A stretch of DNA of 34,357 nt from positions 1 through 34,357 of the forward strand of contig JAKFUT010000164.1 of NCBI GenBank assembly GCA_021732565.1, in the 5' to 3' direction. Each line of letters opens with the position of its first letter. Position 1 is the first letter of the stretch. This document shows positions 8,980-17,139 of the stretch, piece after piece. The stretch is from Candidatus Obscuribacterales bacterium. GTDB lineage: Bacteria; Cyanobacteriota; Vampirovibrionia; Obscuribacterales; Obscuribacteraceae. The position numbers and the translations under genes were made by a program. Below the pieces are notes generated by a model that was not told where the DNA came from, did no database searches, and worked only from the letters and a program-made list of their open reading frames with translations.

Positions 8980-9032
8980 GGCCGATGAGTGGTACGGTAC
9001 AAGAGTTTAGTGAGGGTTTCAACTCATCGGCC
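8980..9032 (+). promoter_or_regulatory. Inverted repeat in the leader of the second response regulator
   Basis: GGCCGATGAGT at 8980-8990 and its perfect complement ACTCATCGGCC at 9022-9032 enclose 31 bases that carry the only purine-rich ribosome-site candidate (GTGAGGG, about 9010). The right arm ends at the base before the ATG at 9033. In RNA this would form an 11-bp stem placing the start codon at the foot of a hairpin, which could limit translation. A 12-bp perfect palindrome, CGATTCGAATCG, lies just upstream at 8949-8960 and may be a protein-binding site. Function is inference; the repeats themselves are exact. Confidence 0.5.
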
Positions 9033-9719
9033 ATGCCCAAAATTCTCCTAGTGGAAGACGACTGCGATGCAGCTGTTGAAGTAAAAGCGCTTCTGACGGC
9101 AAATCGCATGACTCTAGAGGTCGTGCCAACCGTAGATCGGGCGCGTGATTTTGTATCAGTCTCGGACTATGATCTGATAATTCTTGATTGGAATTTACCA
9201 GACGGCACTGGTGTGGACTTTTTGAAGTTTCTGAGAGACAAGGGATGTCAGTCCCCCGTGTTGATGTTGACAGGCAGGGTAAACATAGACGACAAGCTAA
9301 CCGGATTTACCGCGGGAGCCGACGATTATCTGGGGAAGCCATTTCACGCCGTCGAGCTGTTGTGTAGAGTGCAAGCTTTACTCAGACGACCGCATGGCCG
9401 TCTGGAAAATATTCTCAAGGCTGGCAATCTCGTTCTCGACATTGAAAGCCGACGCGTGACTAGGGATGGAGAAGATCTTCACTTGATGCCTAAAGAGTTT
9501 GCCGTGCTTGAATTTTTCATGCGAAACCCAAACCGAGTTTTCAGCCCGGAGGCCCTGTTAGAGAGAGTCTGGGAGACCGACAATGAATCGACGAGCCATA
9601 CGGTGGTAGCAACAATTCATCGATTGCGAAAGAAGATAGATTCTCCCGGAATTGACTCGAAAATAAAGAATCAGTTTGGAATGGGCTACAGTTTTACCCT
9701 GGATGAGTCGGCCTCCTAG
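9033..9719 (+). CDS. OmpR/PhoB-family response regulator (second)
   Basis: A 228-residue regulator with the same plan as the one at 6255-6935. The receiver has D9-D10 (LLVEDD), D52 (LIILDWNLPD), T80 (LMLTG) and K102 (DDYLGKPF); the winged helix has LMPKEFAVLEFFMRNPNRVF, the recognition helix TVVATIHRLRKKI and the terminal FGMGYSF hairpin. The frame is open from 8910, with alternative starts at 8910 and 8985; ATG at 9033 is chosen because it begins with the receiver, exactly as its paralogue does. It is divergent from the kinase with a 157-bp gap. No second kinase is present, so both regulators may be served by the same kinase, or this one is an orphan. Confidence 0.92.
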   Translation: MPKILLVEDDCDAAVEVKALLTANRMTLEVVPTVDRARDFVSVSDYDLIILDWNLPDGTGVDFLKFLRDKGCQSPVLMLTGRVNIDDKLTGFTAGADDYLGKPFHAVELLCRVQALLRRPHGRLENILKAGNLVLDIESRRVTRDGEDLHLMPKEFAVLEFFMRNPNRVFSPEALLERVWETDNESTSHTVVATIHRLRKKIDSPGIDSKIKNQFGMGYSFTLDESAS

Positions 9720-9793
9720 CGCGAAAGGTAGCTCGAATTTCTGCACGACAGACCTCACGCGAGAAGTTTTCCATCGAAATAGCCTTTACCATC

Positions 9794-11833
9794 TCAGTCC
9801 TTCGAGGGAAGCACCCGATGAGTTGAAGATGAGGCTGCCTTTCTTCCCAAACTTGAGTCCAGAAGCCAGCCTGCGATCATAAGTAAGCCCACCGTGGTGC
9901 CAGCTCTTCCGGCCATACCAAAACCTTTGTGAGCCGATTCAGGTCTTTCTCTCAATTCGGTTTGGGCTTCCTTTATCCTCGCTACAAATTGCTTTGAATG
10001 GGCTTCCCGCGCCGAATCAGAAGTCAACTCACCCCGCTCATGTTTTATTCGCGTTAGTTCTGCAGCCAGAGAAAAGTTGGCAGCGGCTATCTCGCGTATT
10101 TCTCGTCTTGCTTCCTCAATCTCTGCGGAAGACAGTTCTTGCAAGGCTCCTCGATCACCCGTTGCTAGCACTTTTCTAAGCACGTGCTCCAAGTCGCGAG
10201 ACGCATTCATTCTCGAGTCCAGATCGTGCAGTGTGTTTTCCAACACTCGTGCGTTCGAATACCATTTATTGTTCGACTGACTGCCGAATTCAGACGCAAT
10301 ATCTGCGAGAATTCGAGCCTTGTCTCTGGCAGAAGCGATTTCCTTGTCTATATTGGCAAACTTTGATTCTATATCGCTAATACTCAACTCACCAACGAAC
10401 ATCGGGTGAAGTTGCTTACCGGCGTCATTGTGTTTTTCTGTACCGCGGGCTAGCGCAGACTCGTTCGAAAGCCTGACTTGCGATCGGCGTTGTTCATTAG
10501 ATGTCTTGTGCGTGGCACGGTCCACAATTACCGTCTGTTCACTGTGTCCCGAGTCCCTTGAGCTGGATGGAGAGAGAGCTTCACGCGCACCGCGGCGATC
10601 ATTACCTGCTTCGCTTGAACGATCGGAAGTCTTCTGTGCGTCAACACCGGCTCTCGAAAGAAATTCATTCACTTGAGTGACCGAGCCCTCCTTCTGCGAG
10701 TCGTAATCTCGAATAAAGAGTTCCATCTGAGTTACCGTATTTTGACACCACTTCTGACGATTGGCCTCGAATACTCCTTCCAAAGCTTCTCGCACATCAG
10801 CGCTGTATGCCGCGGGCAAAGCGCCTTTCAAGCGGCGGGGTAATCGCTCGTGTACCAGACCACTTGCTTCCAACAGCTCGGCTTGCTCTCGTTCGCGAGT
10901 TTGCAATCGCCAACTCTCCAACTCGCGTTGAAGCCGTGCCACTTCCTCTTTGCGCTTCGAATCCGCTTCTTCCAGCGCTACTCGCAAATATTTCGCCTTG
11001 GGTTTGAAACAATTGCGGTAGAGCGAATAGATCAGGTATCCGCCAGTACCGGCTGCTACAGCTCCTTCGAGAATTGCTTCCACATAGAATCCGTTTCTTG
11101 AATTTGCCAGCTCTTTTTCTCCCACGCGCTGCGCGTCTGCTTCCGAAAAATATCTGAATGGCCGCTCAGACAGAATCTTTAGGGCTCCCTGTATTGTCGG
11201 ATTATATTGATAGAGGGAGTCCATTTTCTGTAGCGACTTTAGAATTGCCACAGCCCGTTCGTTGAATTTTTCTTCCCCCGACTCAAGGGCAACAGAATTC
11301 AGGGCTCTAGCGTATTCGAGTCTGACCTTGCCGGGCTGCTTGATCAAATCCATAACGTGAAGACCTTCGTCCAGCTTTTTTGACATTGACACCGATGCGC
11401 CGCCAATCTCGTCAAAGTCCTTTTTAGAGCGCTCGATCTCTGCGTATCTCGTTTGTAATTTTTTCAGGTCCAGCTGTTCGGTAGCACCCAATGCCTGTCT
11501 AAAGTAATCCTCTGCCTTCGCCAGTCGCTGCTTTCCGGTGCCCTTTCCGCAAAGCATTATTGATCGGGCCTCCAATAGTGCCGTGGCGCCGGGAATCCTC
11601 TCTTCCTCAATGTCTGGAACCTGTTTGACAGGAATAAGGTCCCTGCTCTCAGCCGGCGGCTCACGCGTGATCAATTGCTGCTCAGGAACGTTTTTCACTC
11701 GTGTTTGAACGCTATTGTTGAACGCCTCATCCCGTAGACCGCAAAACGTAGTGTTACTTGGAAGTGTCTCTGGTTTCGAAACACTCTCTTGTTCTCTTGA
11801 ACTTAGATTTGGATAGTTAAATAGTTCGTCCAT
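9794..11833 (-). CDS. Hypothetical coiled-coil membrane protein, 679 aa
   Basis: Not recognised as a known family. It is mostly charged and helical. Residues about 1-80 look disordered; about 80-240 are helical; a hydrophobic helix (EGAVAAGTGGYLIYSLY) lies at about 250-270, followed at once by a Lys/Glu/Arg coiled coil (EEADSKRKEEVARLQREL). A low-complexity Ser/Arg linker spans about 385-470 and a second coiled coil about 480-640. A final hydrophobic helix (GTTVGLLMIAGWLLDSS, about 650-666) is followed by a short basic tail, as in a C-terminal anchor. The ATG at 11833 follows AAGGAC. It is divergent from a decayed coiled-coil/TM gene starting at 12185, which may have been related in function. 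Confidence 0.75.
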   Translation of the reverse strand: MDELFNYPNLSSREQESVSKPETLPSNTTFCGLRDEAFNNSVQTRVKNVPEQQLITREPPAESRDLIPVKQVPDIEEERIPGATALLEARSIMLCGKGTGKQRLAKAEDYFRQALGATEQLDLKKLQTRYAEIERSKKDFDEIGGASVSMSKKLDEGLHVMDLIKQPGKVRLEYARALNSVALESGEEKFNERAVAILKSLQKMDSLYQYNPTIQGALKILSERPFRYFSEADAQRVGEKELANSRNGFYVEAILEGAVAAGTGGYLIYSLYRNCFKPKAKYLRVALEEADSKRKEEVARLQRELESWRLQTREREQAELLEASGLVHERLPRRLKGALPAAYSADVREALEGVFEANRQKWCQNTVTQMELFIRDYDSQKEGSVTQVNEFLSRAGVDAQKTSDRSSEAGNDRRGAREALSPSSSRDSGHSEQTVIVDRATHKTSNEQRRSQVRLSNESALARGTEKHNDAGKQLHPMFVGELSISDIESKFANIDKEIASARDKARILADIASEFGSQSNNKWYSNARVLENTLHDLDSRMNASRDLEHVLRKVLATGDRGALQELSSAEIEEARREIREIAAANFSLAAELTRIKHERGELTSDSAREAHSKQFVARIKEAQTELRERPESAHKGFGMAGRAGTTVGLLMIAGWLLDSSLGRKAASSSTHRVLPSKD

Positions 11834-12184
11834 GTTTAGGTCCTTGTCCGCGTACTTTCATTCGTGCTTGCCTGTGCAATCGCTAAAGCAGGCTATCAGC
11901 AACTTCTCACAAGGAACTCACAACCATAGAGAATCTGCATCTTTCGACTTTAAACCGGTTGTGATTCTTCGGCACTTGTTCACAGCCATGACAGAACTAA
12001 AACACGTTCATGAACGCATTGTTCAGATCGAACAACAACCTGTTCTGGCAAAATCCGATCAATATCAGGTAAGTCCGCAGGATAGCCTACCCTTGCTCAA
12101 GTGGGCGCCGTCTATTGTGAATCATTTGAGAGAAATTGTTAGTAGGCTTGGCTCATCCTACCAACTCGGAACACAGGTAGAAAA
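11834..12184 (+). other. Intergenic region between divergent coiled-coil genes
   Basis: About 350 bases between the start of the 679-aa gene and the pseudogene start. One plus-strand frame is open through it and beyond (11832-12488), but the latter half of that frame is out of phase with the clearly coding frame at 12262-12648, and I see no ribosome site for it, so I do not call a gene. A short segment around 11991-12180 reads as a plausible helical peptide (MTELKHVHERIVQIEQQPV) and could be an eroded 5' part of the neighbouring pseudogene. Confidence 0.4.
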
Positions 12185-13534
12185 ATGGACCTGGATCAAT
12201 TCGTCTCGAATGAACCTCTTTAATGTCTTGCCCAACGAAGCCAGTTCACGCAAGAACTTAGCCTCATGGACTTCAACTCGAAAAAGACAACCGCTCACGA
12301 TACGCTTCTGGTGGGGCTCACTCTCTTCAATTTGCTACGGAGACAAAGCCGGAGCAGTCGACGGATCAGAAAGCGCGCAATCAAGAACGGTTTCCGGAGG
12401 AGACCGAAGGCCAGAGCTGGTGGAATATACTGAAGTTGGGGATTGCGGGAGCCATAGCCACACCGATTTTGCTAGACATGGTTCGTAAAGCAATGAGCGA
12501 ATATGGATCTAAGTCTAAATCGGACGATACTCGATCGCAAAGCCTGGCAACACCGACCTCTGAAGAGCTTAGACATCAAGCCACCGAATCGGAGAGTAGA
12601 GAAAACATGCATTGCGCGAAAAATTCAAAACAATCCAAGCAACCATAGATAACCTCGAATCAGCCGCAAAGCATCATACCGAAGTAGCAGTAGAGGGCCG
12701 CAAAGAAATCGAACGACGATCAAAAGAAGGTATGCCGAATGACGCCGGGTTTGACCGGCTGTGTACGCGCCATGAAAAGATGGCAACAAAATATCTAATC
12801 GCAATAGAGGAAATGCGACGTATGGAGACTGAACACAGAAGATTACGCACCACTGCGGAGCAGAAAGCCTATTGCAAAGAAGTCCTTCAGCTTCAGACTG
12901 CCCGGGCAAATAACTCCGACGTCATGAGCGATCATAGATCGCTTATCAGCTGCCCAGAGAAACGAGATTCAACACACTGGCCATTCAAGGTTCCGCTCGG
13001 TTGCAAAGTTCGACGTATCTGTTCATGCAAATGACTACACTATAAAGAGAATCGATGCTGGAGCATTTGTGCAAAGAACCACCAGCGGAGATTTCCGAAC
13101 ATTGCCGCGCGTGTTCGCAGAAGCATCGCGAGGAATTGCGGACAATGAACACTTCCGTCGTTTGTGCCGGTTCGTAGTTCGAGAAATATGTAGTATTGAA
13201 TCTGGCATCAAACAGATGACAATCACTCTTCATCAAGTAACAACAGTGGCGACTCCAGGCAAGCCGCTCAGCTTACCAGACGGAATACATCAGGATGGTG
13301 CCGATTACATCGTTTCGGCCATACCGATCATTTTGTCGAACGTCGAACTTTCGGTGAGTACGGTGTACGATTTGGCTGGGATTACCGTTAATGGAAGTAA
13401 CTCTAGCTGAAGGTCACGGATTGTTTCACGACGACAGATTGTATCTGCACAGCGTGGGTCCGGTGCTGGCTAATGCCAATCACGGCAGGCGTTCTATAAT
13501 CGGACTCGACATTTCAATTGATCGTGGTCGCTAA
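12185..13534 (+). pseudogene. Decayed coiled-coil/TM protein gene with multiple frameshifts
   Basis: Coding-like sequence passes through several frames. ATG 12185 begins MDLDQFVSNEPL and soon stops. Frame 1 is open 12262-12648 with a TM-like segment (WNILKLGIAGAIATPILLDM). A slip at the A-run near 12602 leads into frame 3, a coiled coil (KFKTIQATIDNLESAAKHH) to about 12925. Another slip returns to frame 1, open 12928-13410 (e.g. GHSRFRSVAKFDVSVHANDY). A last shift gives EVTLAEGHGLFHDDRLYLHS in frame 2, ending at 13534. Each junction reads smoothly when frames are switched, which is why I treat it as one former gene with at least four indels. The family is not recognised. Helix, TM and coiled coil in this order recall the divergent 679-aa neighbour. 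Confidence 0.6.
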
Positions 13535-13586
13535 TCGCTTCTCACAAAGCCTCTCTCCCTTTGGCTACGCTAGCCTTTCGTTTCGC

Positions 13587-13612
13587 TCAAGATCGCTCAA
13601 GAACGATCTTGA
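13587..13612. repeat. Hairpin at the left edge of repeat copy 1
   Basis: TCAAGATCG (13587-13595) and CGATCTTGA (13604-13612) are perfect complements with an 8-base loop. The right arm runs into the beginning of the long direct repeat. There is no T-run, so an intrinsic terminator is unlikely; it may mark a former element end. Confidence 0.4.
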
Positions 13613-13971
13613 TCACCATGTAACCATAGCCATCTATTTGGTAGGTGAGCGTCGAAGAAGCATTGAAGCTTTTCAGCGAGATAGCGAGGCTTGAGCAAGC
13701 GGGAAATCTCCGCACAGGATCAAAACGCATCTCTGTTGCTCAATCACTTCGCGCAGAATTGTTTGAGTGTTTCCCGACGAACAGCCTCACTTTGCCACCC
13801 CCTACGCGACTCCATGAACAGGGACTGTTAGCGAGGTCATTCTTTATTTAATACGCTAATACAACGTTCTGGCAAGGAATAATGTGTTGACAAAAACACG
13901 GCAAGCTAACCCAGGCAGCAGTTTGACTGACATTGTTCAATAGTTCGAATATGATGCGGACTGGAACGAGG
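13609..13971 (+). repeat. Long direct repeat, copy 1
   Basis: About 360 bases that recur at 19721-20073 in the same orientation, over 90 % identical by eye. Both begin TTGAT(C/T)ACCATGTAACCAT and end AACGAGG/AACAAGG. Each contains a short reading frame (core ALKLFSEIARLEQAGNLR..., ending near PTNSLTLPP) that looks like a fragment of a helical protein; here an 11-base insertion near 13640 separates it from its upstream part. A block TTGACAAAAACACGGCAAGC follows. The copy is followed directly by the group II intron RT relic. Origin unknown: end of a mobile element or a segmental duplication. Confidence 0.75.
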
Positions 13972-13993
13972 TTTCATCATCTATGGCACCTAA

Positions 13994-14400
13994 AGCAATA
14001 CAACGGACTTCGAATACGCAAGAGACGATGCTAACGATTTCGCCCGCAGATTGACTCTATACGGACCACTCTTAGGGTTCAACGTCCGCAGTTATAAAGG
14101 CAAATGCCTCATAAAACCGCACAAAGAGAAGGTGGTTGCATTCCTCCTCACCATACGCAGTTGGTTGAGCAAACATCCGCAGGCGACAGTTGGGGTGGTA
14201 ACACGCTACCTCAACTGTCGCCTGCGTGGCTGGTGCCAAAACACAAACATGTGGTCAGCAAACAGACTTTTTCGTAGCCGTTTTTTCGTCGCTGGAATAC
14301 CGCCGATGCGGTCGATCCCGGCAACCAGATCCGCGCCGTTGACCCACAGAGGGATGTGAGTAAACGGCGTCACCCGAATTCAGCTTGCTCAACTTTCGTC
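13994..14400 (+). pseudogene. Group II intron reverse transcriptase/maturase remnant
   Basis: The C-terminal part of a group II intron-encoded protein. A damaged YADDF catalytic motif is visible as EYARDDANDFA, followed by the RT-to-maturase signature LGFNVRSYKGKCLIKPHKEK, then the X-domain pattern with IRSWLSKHPQATVG, LNCRLRGW and ANRLF. After a frame change the terminal KRRHPN motif appears (about 14366-14383). The N-terminal fingers and palm, and any recognisable domain V RNA hairpin, are missing, so neither reverse transcription nor splicing is possible. It begins about 20 bases after direct repeat copy 1. The family call is confident. Confidence 0.8.
14178..14226. repeat. 15-bp perfect inverted repeat inside the RT relic
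   Basis: CGCAGGCGACAGTTG (14178-14192) is exactly complementary to CAACTGTCGCCTGCG (14212-14226). Allowing G-T pairs the stem extends seven more pairs, leaving a loop of about five bases (AACAC). It lies within the maturase-like coding sequence, where such an exact repeat is not expected from codon constraints. Confidence 0.6.
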
Positions 14401-14570
14401 CCAACCAAAGCATGGGAAGGAGGTGAAAGCCCGCCCCGACCAAAGCAAGCAAGCCTCGCGTTGATAAGGAAGAACCGGGTGCGCGAAACCACCAAGTCAC
14501 TGAGAACCCAAAAATCTCAACGTCTCTCAATTTACTCGACAGGACACCCTCCGCCTGAGGTAGAACCGGG

Positions 14571-15020
14571 CTAGTGCTCGAACTTGGACACCTGTGGTGA
14601 ACTCGATTGAGGCCACCCACCTAGGAATGCACCGAAGTCTATGGTTATCCCTATTCGACCAAAATTGGTTAGCGTGGGAAATGGTTGAGCATCTTTAATG
14701 GCTTTGACAGCAACCTCATCTTGCATCTTCAGCCCGCTGCTCGTTATGATCTTGATTTGGGCTGCTGCTCCAGTGTCATCTATTCTGATCAAGATCTTTG
14801 GCAGACCGTATTTGCCTGCGCAATCTCTCAATGGAAACCAAACTCTCTTAATCTTGTTTCCGACTTTTGACATGTAATCCCCAATCTCTTGTTGGGAATA
14901 GTTTGAGTATTCTTCCGGTTCGGACGTTCCAGTACCGATACTTTGTGCCCAAGAAGGAGTGGAAAGCAGTCCAAGTGATAACGTGATTAGGAAAAAATCT
15001 CGCAGCATGCTCCAGTGCAT
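14571..15020 (-). CDS. Exported TonB C-terminal-like domain protein
   Basis: A 149-residue protein with an N-terminal signal peptide (FFLITLSLGLLSTPSWAQS). The body matches the TonB_C fold pattern: a helix (YMSKVGNKIKRVWFPLRD), a beta strand with ILIRIDDTGAAAQIKIITSSG, the second helix (QDEVAVKAIKDAQPFP) and a final strand (GITIDFGAFLGG). The long proline-rich TonB linker and an N-terminal TM anchor are absent, so this is a free periplasmic or lipid-independent relative of unknown role, not a true TonB. The ATG at 15020 follows GGAGG at 8-base spacing; a second ATG lies at 15008. A related, broken gene lies divergently at 15936, so this locus once held several TonB_C-type proteins. Confidence 0.82.
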   Translation of the reverse strand: MHWSMLRDFFLITLSLGLLSTPSWAQSIGTGTSEPEEYSNYSQQEIGDYMSKVGNKIKRVWFPLRDCAGKYGLPKILIRIDDTGAAAQIKIITSSGLKMQDEVAVKAIKDAQPFPTLTNFGRIGITIDFGAFLGGWPQSSSPQVSKFEH

Positions 15021-15068
15021 CCGTTAAGCCTCCGTTTGTTCCCATTCTACACCTCAAGTATTATGTTC

Positions 15069-15416
15069 TTAGATAAGTAAGATTCCTCTGGCATTCCAGT
15101 CTTGTTTCTTGCAAATTAAACTCGGTCCAGGTTGACCTTTAAGGTTCGCCAGATCTTCAATCAGGCTGAACTCCTCTACGGCTAGCCATCTTTGAAGCTT
15201 CGATCTCAATTGCTTCATAAGTTCTACGTTCCGACGGTTGTTCGTAGGAGTCAGATCCTTAAATGATTTGCCAGCATATGATTGTGTTCTTCTTCTGAGC
15301 ACTTTCGCTCCTGCTGCCAGATTTGAAGCATGAACAAGCAGCAAATTTTTTGCTTTAAGGATCGTTGAAAGCTCTTCTAACAATTCAGCGACAACGGTTG
15401 CGTCATCGTCAGTCAC
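15069..15416 (-). CDS. Small hypothetical helical protein
   Basis: A 115-residue, highly charged and apparently all-helical protein (e.g. AELLEELSTILKAKNLLLVH) with no signal peptide or TM helix, family unknown. The start is probably GTG at 15416, where the upstream membrane-protein reading (pseudogene at 15409-15751) ends with an overlap of eight bases, typical of translational coupling. It is 48 bases upstream of the TonB_C-like gene on the same strand, so the three probably formed one operon. No clear ribosome site is visible, consistent with coupling. It could be slightly longer if a rare start codon upstream is used. Confidence 0.5.
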   Translation of the reverse strand: MTDDDATVVAELLEELSTILKAKNLLLVHASNLAAGAKVLRRRTQSYAGKSFKDLTPTNNRRNVELMKQLRSKLQRWLAVEEFSLIEDLANLKGQPGPSLICKKQDWNARGILLI

Positions 15417-15751
15417 ATTGTCGCTGCGAGCAAAGTGCCTCGGTTGTTAGTGATGTTAATTCTTCACTGGACAAATTTTCGAGAGTGGTGCGGGGTGTCA
15501 GTGGATCGACAAGATTCTTCTTTGTCCTTACCGTCAAGTCTCTTCTCGCGAGCTACCAACAAGATTAGGACTGCCCAGCATAGAAAGAGACCAACGATTA
15601 CATTGAGAATCGGCACCCACATTATTGCGGATACAGCAATTACGCTGATAATTAACGGGCTCCCGTGCTCATCTTTGGGAAGATGGCAAACGAAGTAAAT
15701 TGGCCGAACCCTCAGCTGACGAGTTCCGTTTGTTGTTGCGTGTCGCGCCAG
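15409..15751 (-). pseudogene. Decayed small membrane protein
   Basis: On the minus strand a frame open 15751-15464 encodes a strongly hydrophobic stretch with two likely TM helices (SPLIISVIAVSAIMWVPILN and VIVGLFLCWAVLILLVAREK) and a charged tail, but it lacks a good start and ends at TGA 15464. A single-base shift within the tail leads into a more natural ending (TLENLSSEELTSLTTEALCS) that stops at 15409, overlapping the start of the next gene. I read this as a gene that has lost its start and gained a frameshift. If the first frame is genuine, ATG at 15622 would give a 52-residue peptide. Family unknown. Confidence 0.42.
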
Positions 15752-15935
15752 TCATGTACAGCAGCACATAGCCTGCGACCGGCTTGGCTAGCAGCTAAAG
15801 TACTCAAATTTCTAGCTCAAGAACGGTCATTTCCGACACATGTCATAGTGGAATCAGCGCCCGGAGAAAGGCTTGCAACCGGCATGTTAAGATGTACCAC
15901 ATGGTAAAATCAGCTGTTCAATTGAGCAAAATAGA

Positions 15936-16985
15936 ATGAACAAGCGAACTCCAGTCATAATATTTCAGATTATCTTTTGCACTCATGTAGTGTTGGCTGG
16001 TTCAGCGATCGCCCAACCCGTCAAGTCTGATGAACATGTCAAACAGGCATACCTCGAGCAAGTAGACCGCATGGTTGAAAAGGCGCTTCGCAAACCGAAA
16101 GAATATGAGAGTTGCGGAGCTACAGTGTCCTTCAAGATCGATGATCAAGGAAATCCAGTTGGCGCCAAGATAGTCGGTTTCTCGGGAGTCACCGTTTTTG
16201 ACAATGCCGTGCTGGCGGCAGTGGCGAAGTCCTCACATTTCCCTCGTCCACCTGTTAAGCTAATTGAAGCAGAGTTGACGTATAATGTTGATTGTGCCCC
16301 TATTTGGCTGAGCTGCAATCTCGGATAAAGCAACATTGGCTGCCTCCCCGGGATAGTATCAGCAGGTATGCGACGGCTATTTTTAAGGTCGATAAAACTG
16401 GCAACGTGTCTCAGATTTCCCTCTCCAAGAAGTCTGGTCTGATGGCGTACGATCAATGTTGTATCAACACGATCACGGCCGCGGCGCCGTTCGGTCCGCT
16501 GCCAACTGGATCGCCTCCAATGGTGAGTGTTGAGTTCAAGTTTGACTACAACGTCCTTCCAGATGCTGAAGTACGCAAGTTTGATCTTAGTAAAGCGAAG
16601 GAAAAGTTGCATGCTCTGGAGCAAAGTGTCGGACCCGGTTGGCATCGCGAAAGCAAAGCTGGAACTTGCCAAACTTTATGTGATGGCTGGGCTGTCCAGT
16701 GAGGCGCTCCCCTTGTCTGAAGCCGGGAGGGGTGCCATTGATAATGTCAAAGCCGATGCTGAATTTGACGACTTGGTTCTTGCGCTTGCAGAAGCCTACT
16801 ACTTGAAGGATGATTTTCCTACTGCAGAATCAATTCTGGCCAAGTCTCGTGGTATTGAACGAGAGAACCAATATGAGTCAGTCAAAGCAATCGAACTTTA
16901 TGCGAAGCTTTTATTCATGGCTGGTCGTGCTGAAGAAGCACAAAAATATTACGCGCGACTAAGAGAGTTGAAGGGGCACAAATGA
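15936..16985 (+). pseudogene. TonB_C-TonB_C-TPR exported protein, two frameshifts
   Basis: Three overlapping frames read as one gene. The first (15936-16328) has a signal peptide (FQIIFCTHVVLAGSAIAQP) and a TonB_C-like domain (ATVSFKIDDQGNPVGAKIVG). Restoring one base in the C-run near 16292 continues into a second TonB_C-like domain (YLAELQSRIKQHWLPPRDS, then ATAIFKVDKTGNVSQISLSK). Removing one G near 16627 continues into a TPR region (AKLELAKLYVMAGLSSEALP, then ALAEAYYLKDDFPTAESILA) that ends at 16985. The two shifts have opposite sign and restore the original frame. The RIKQHWLPP segment resembles the helix before the domain in the neighbour at 14571. The likely role was periplasmic binding or scaffolding. 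A sequencing error at each site is the main alternative. Confidence 0.68.
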
Positions 16986-17139
16986 ACAGCCTCAATGTTT
17001 TCCATTTGACCGGATAGCTCGGCAAAAACCGCTTTCAATTCAAGTTCCGTATAGGAGGGATGGCAACGATTAGGCTAGATTCTTAGCCTGGCGGGCAGAC
17101 CCCAATGCTCTCGCTTGCGATCCCGTTTTTACAATCAAC

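Noticed and set aside
7034..9109. 691-aa version of the histidine kinase
   Set aside because: The extra 78 N-terminal codons run through the divergent promoter region and into the other regulator's gene; the TATAAT box supports the start at 8875.
11832..12488. 218-codon plus-strand frame starting on the divergent gene's start
   Set aside because: Its second half overlaps, out of phase, the frame with clear TM and coiled-coil coding character (12262-12648), and it lacks a ribosome site; only its middle may be a worn gene end.
14255..14620. 121-codon minus-strand frame over the RT relic
   Set aside because: It is antisense to recognised maturase motifs and has Ser/Arg/Pro-rich shadow composition.
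16145..16672. 175-codon minus-strand frame
   Set aside because: Antisense to the two TonB_C-like domains, which have clear family patterns on the plus strand.
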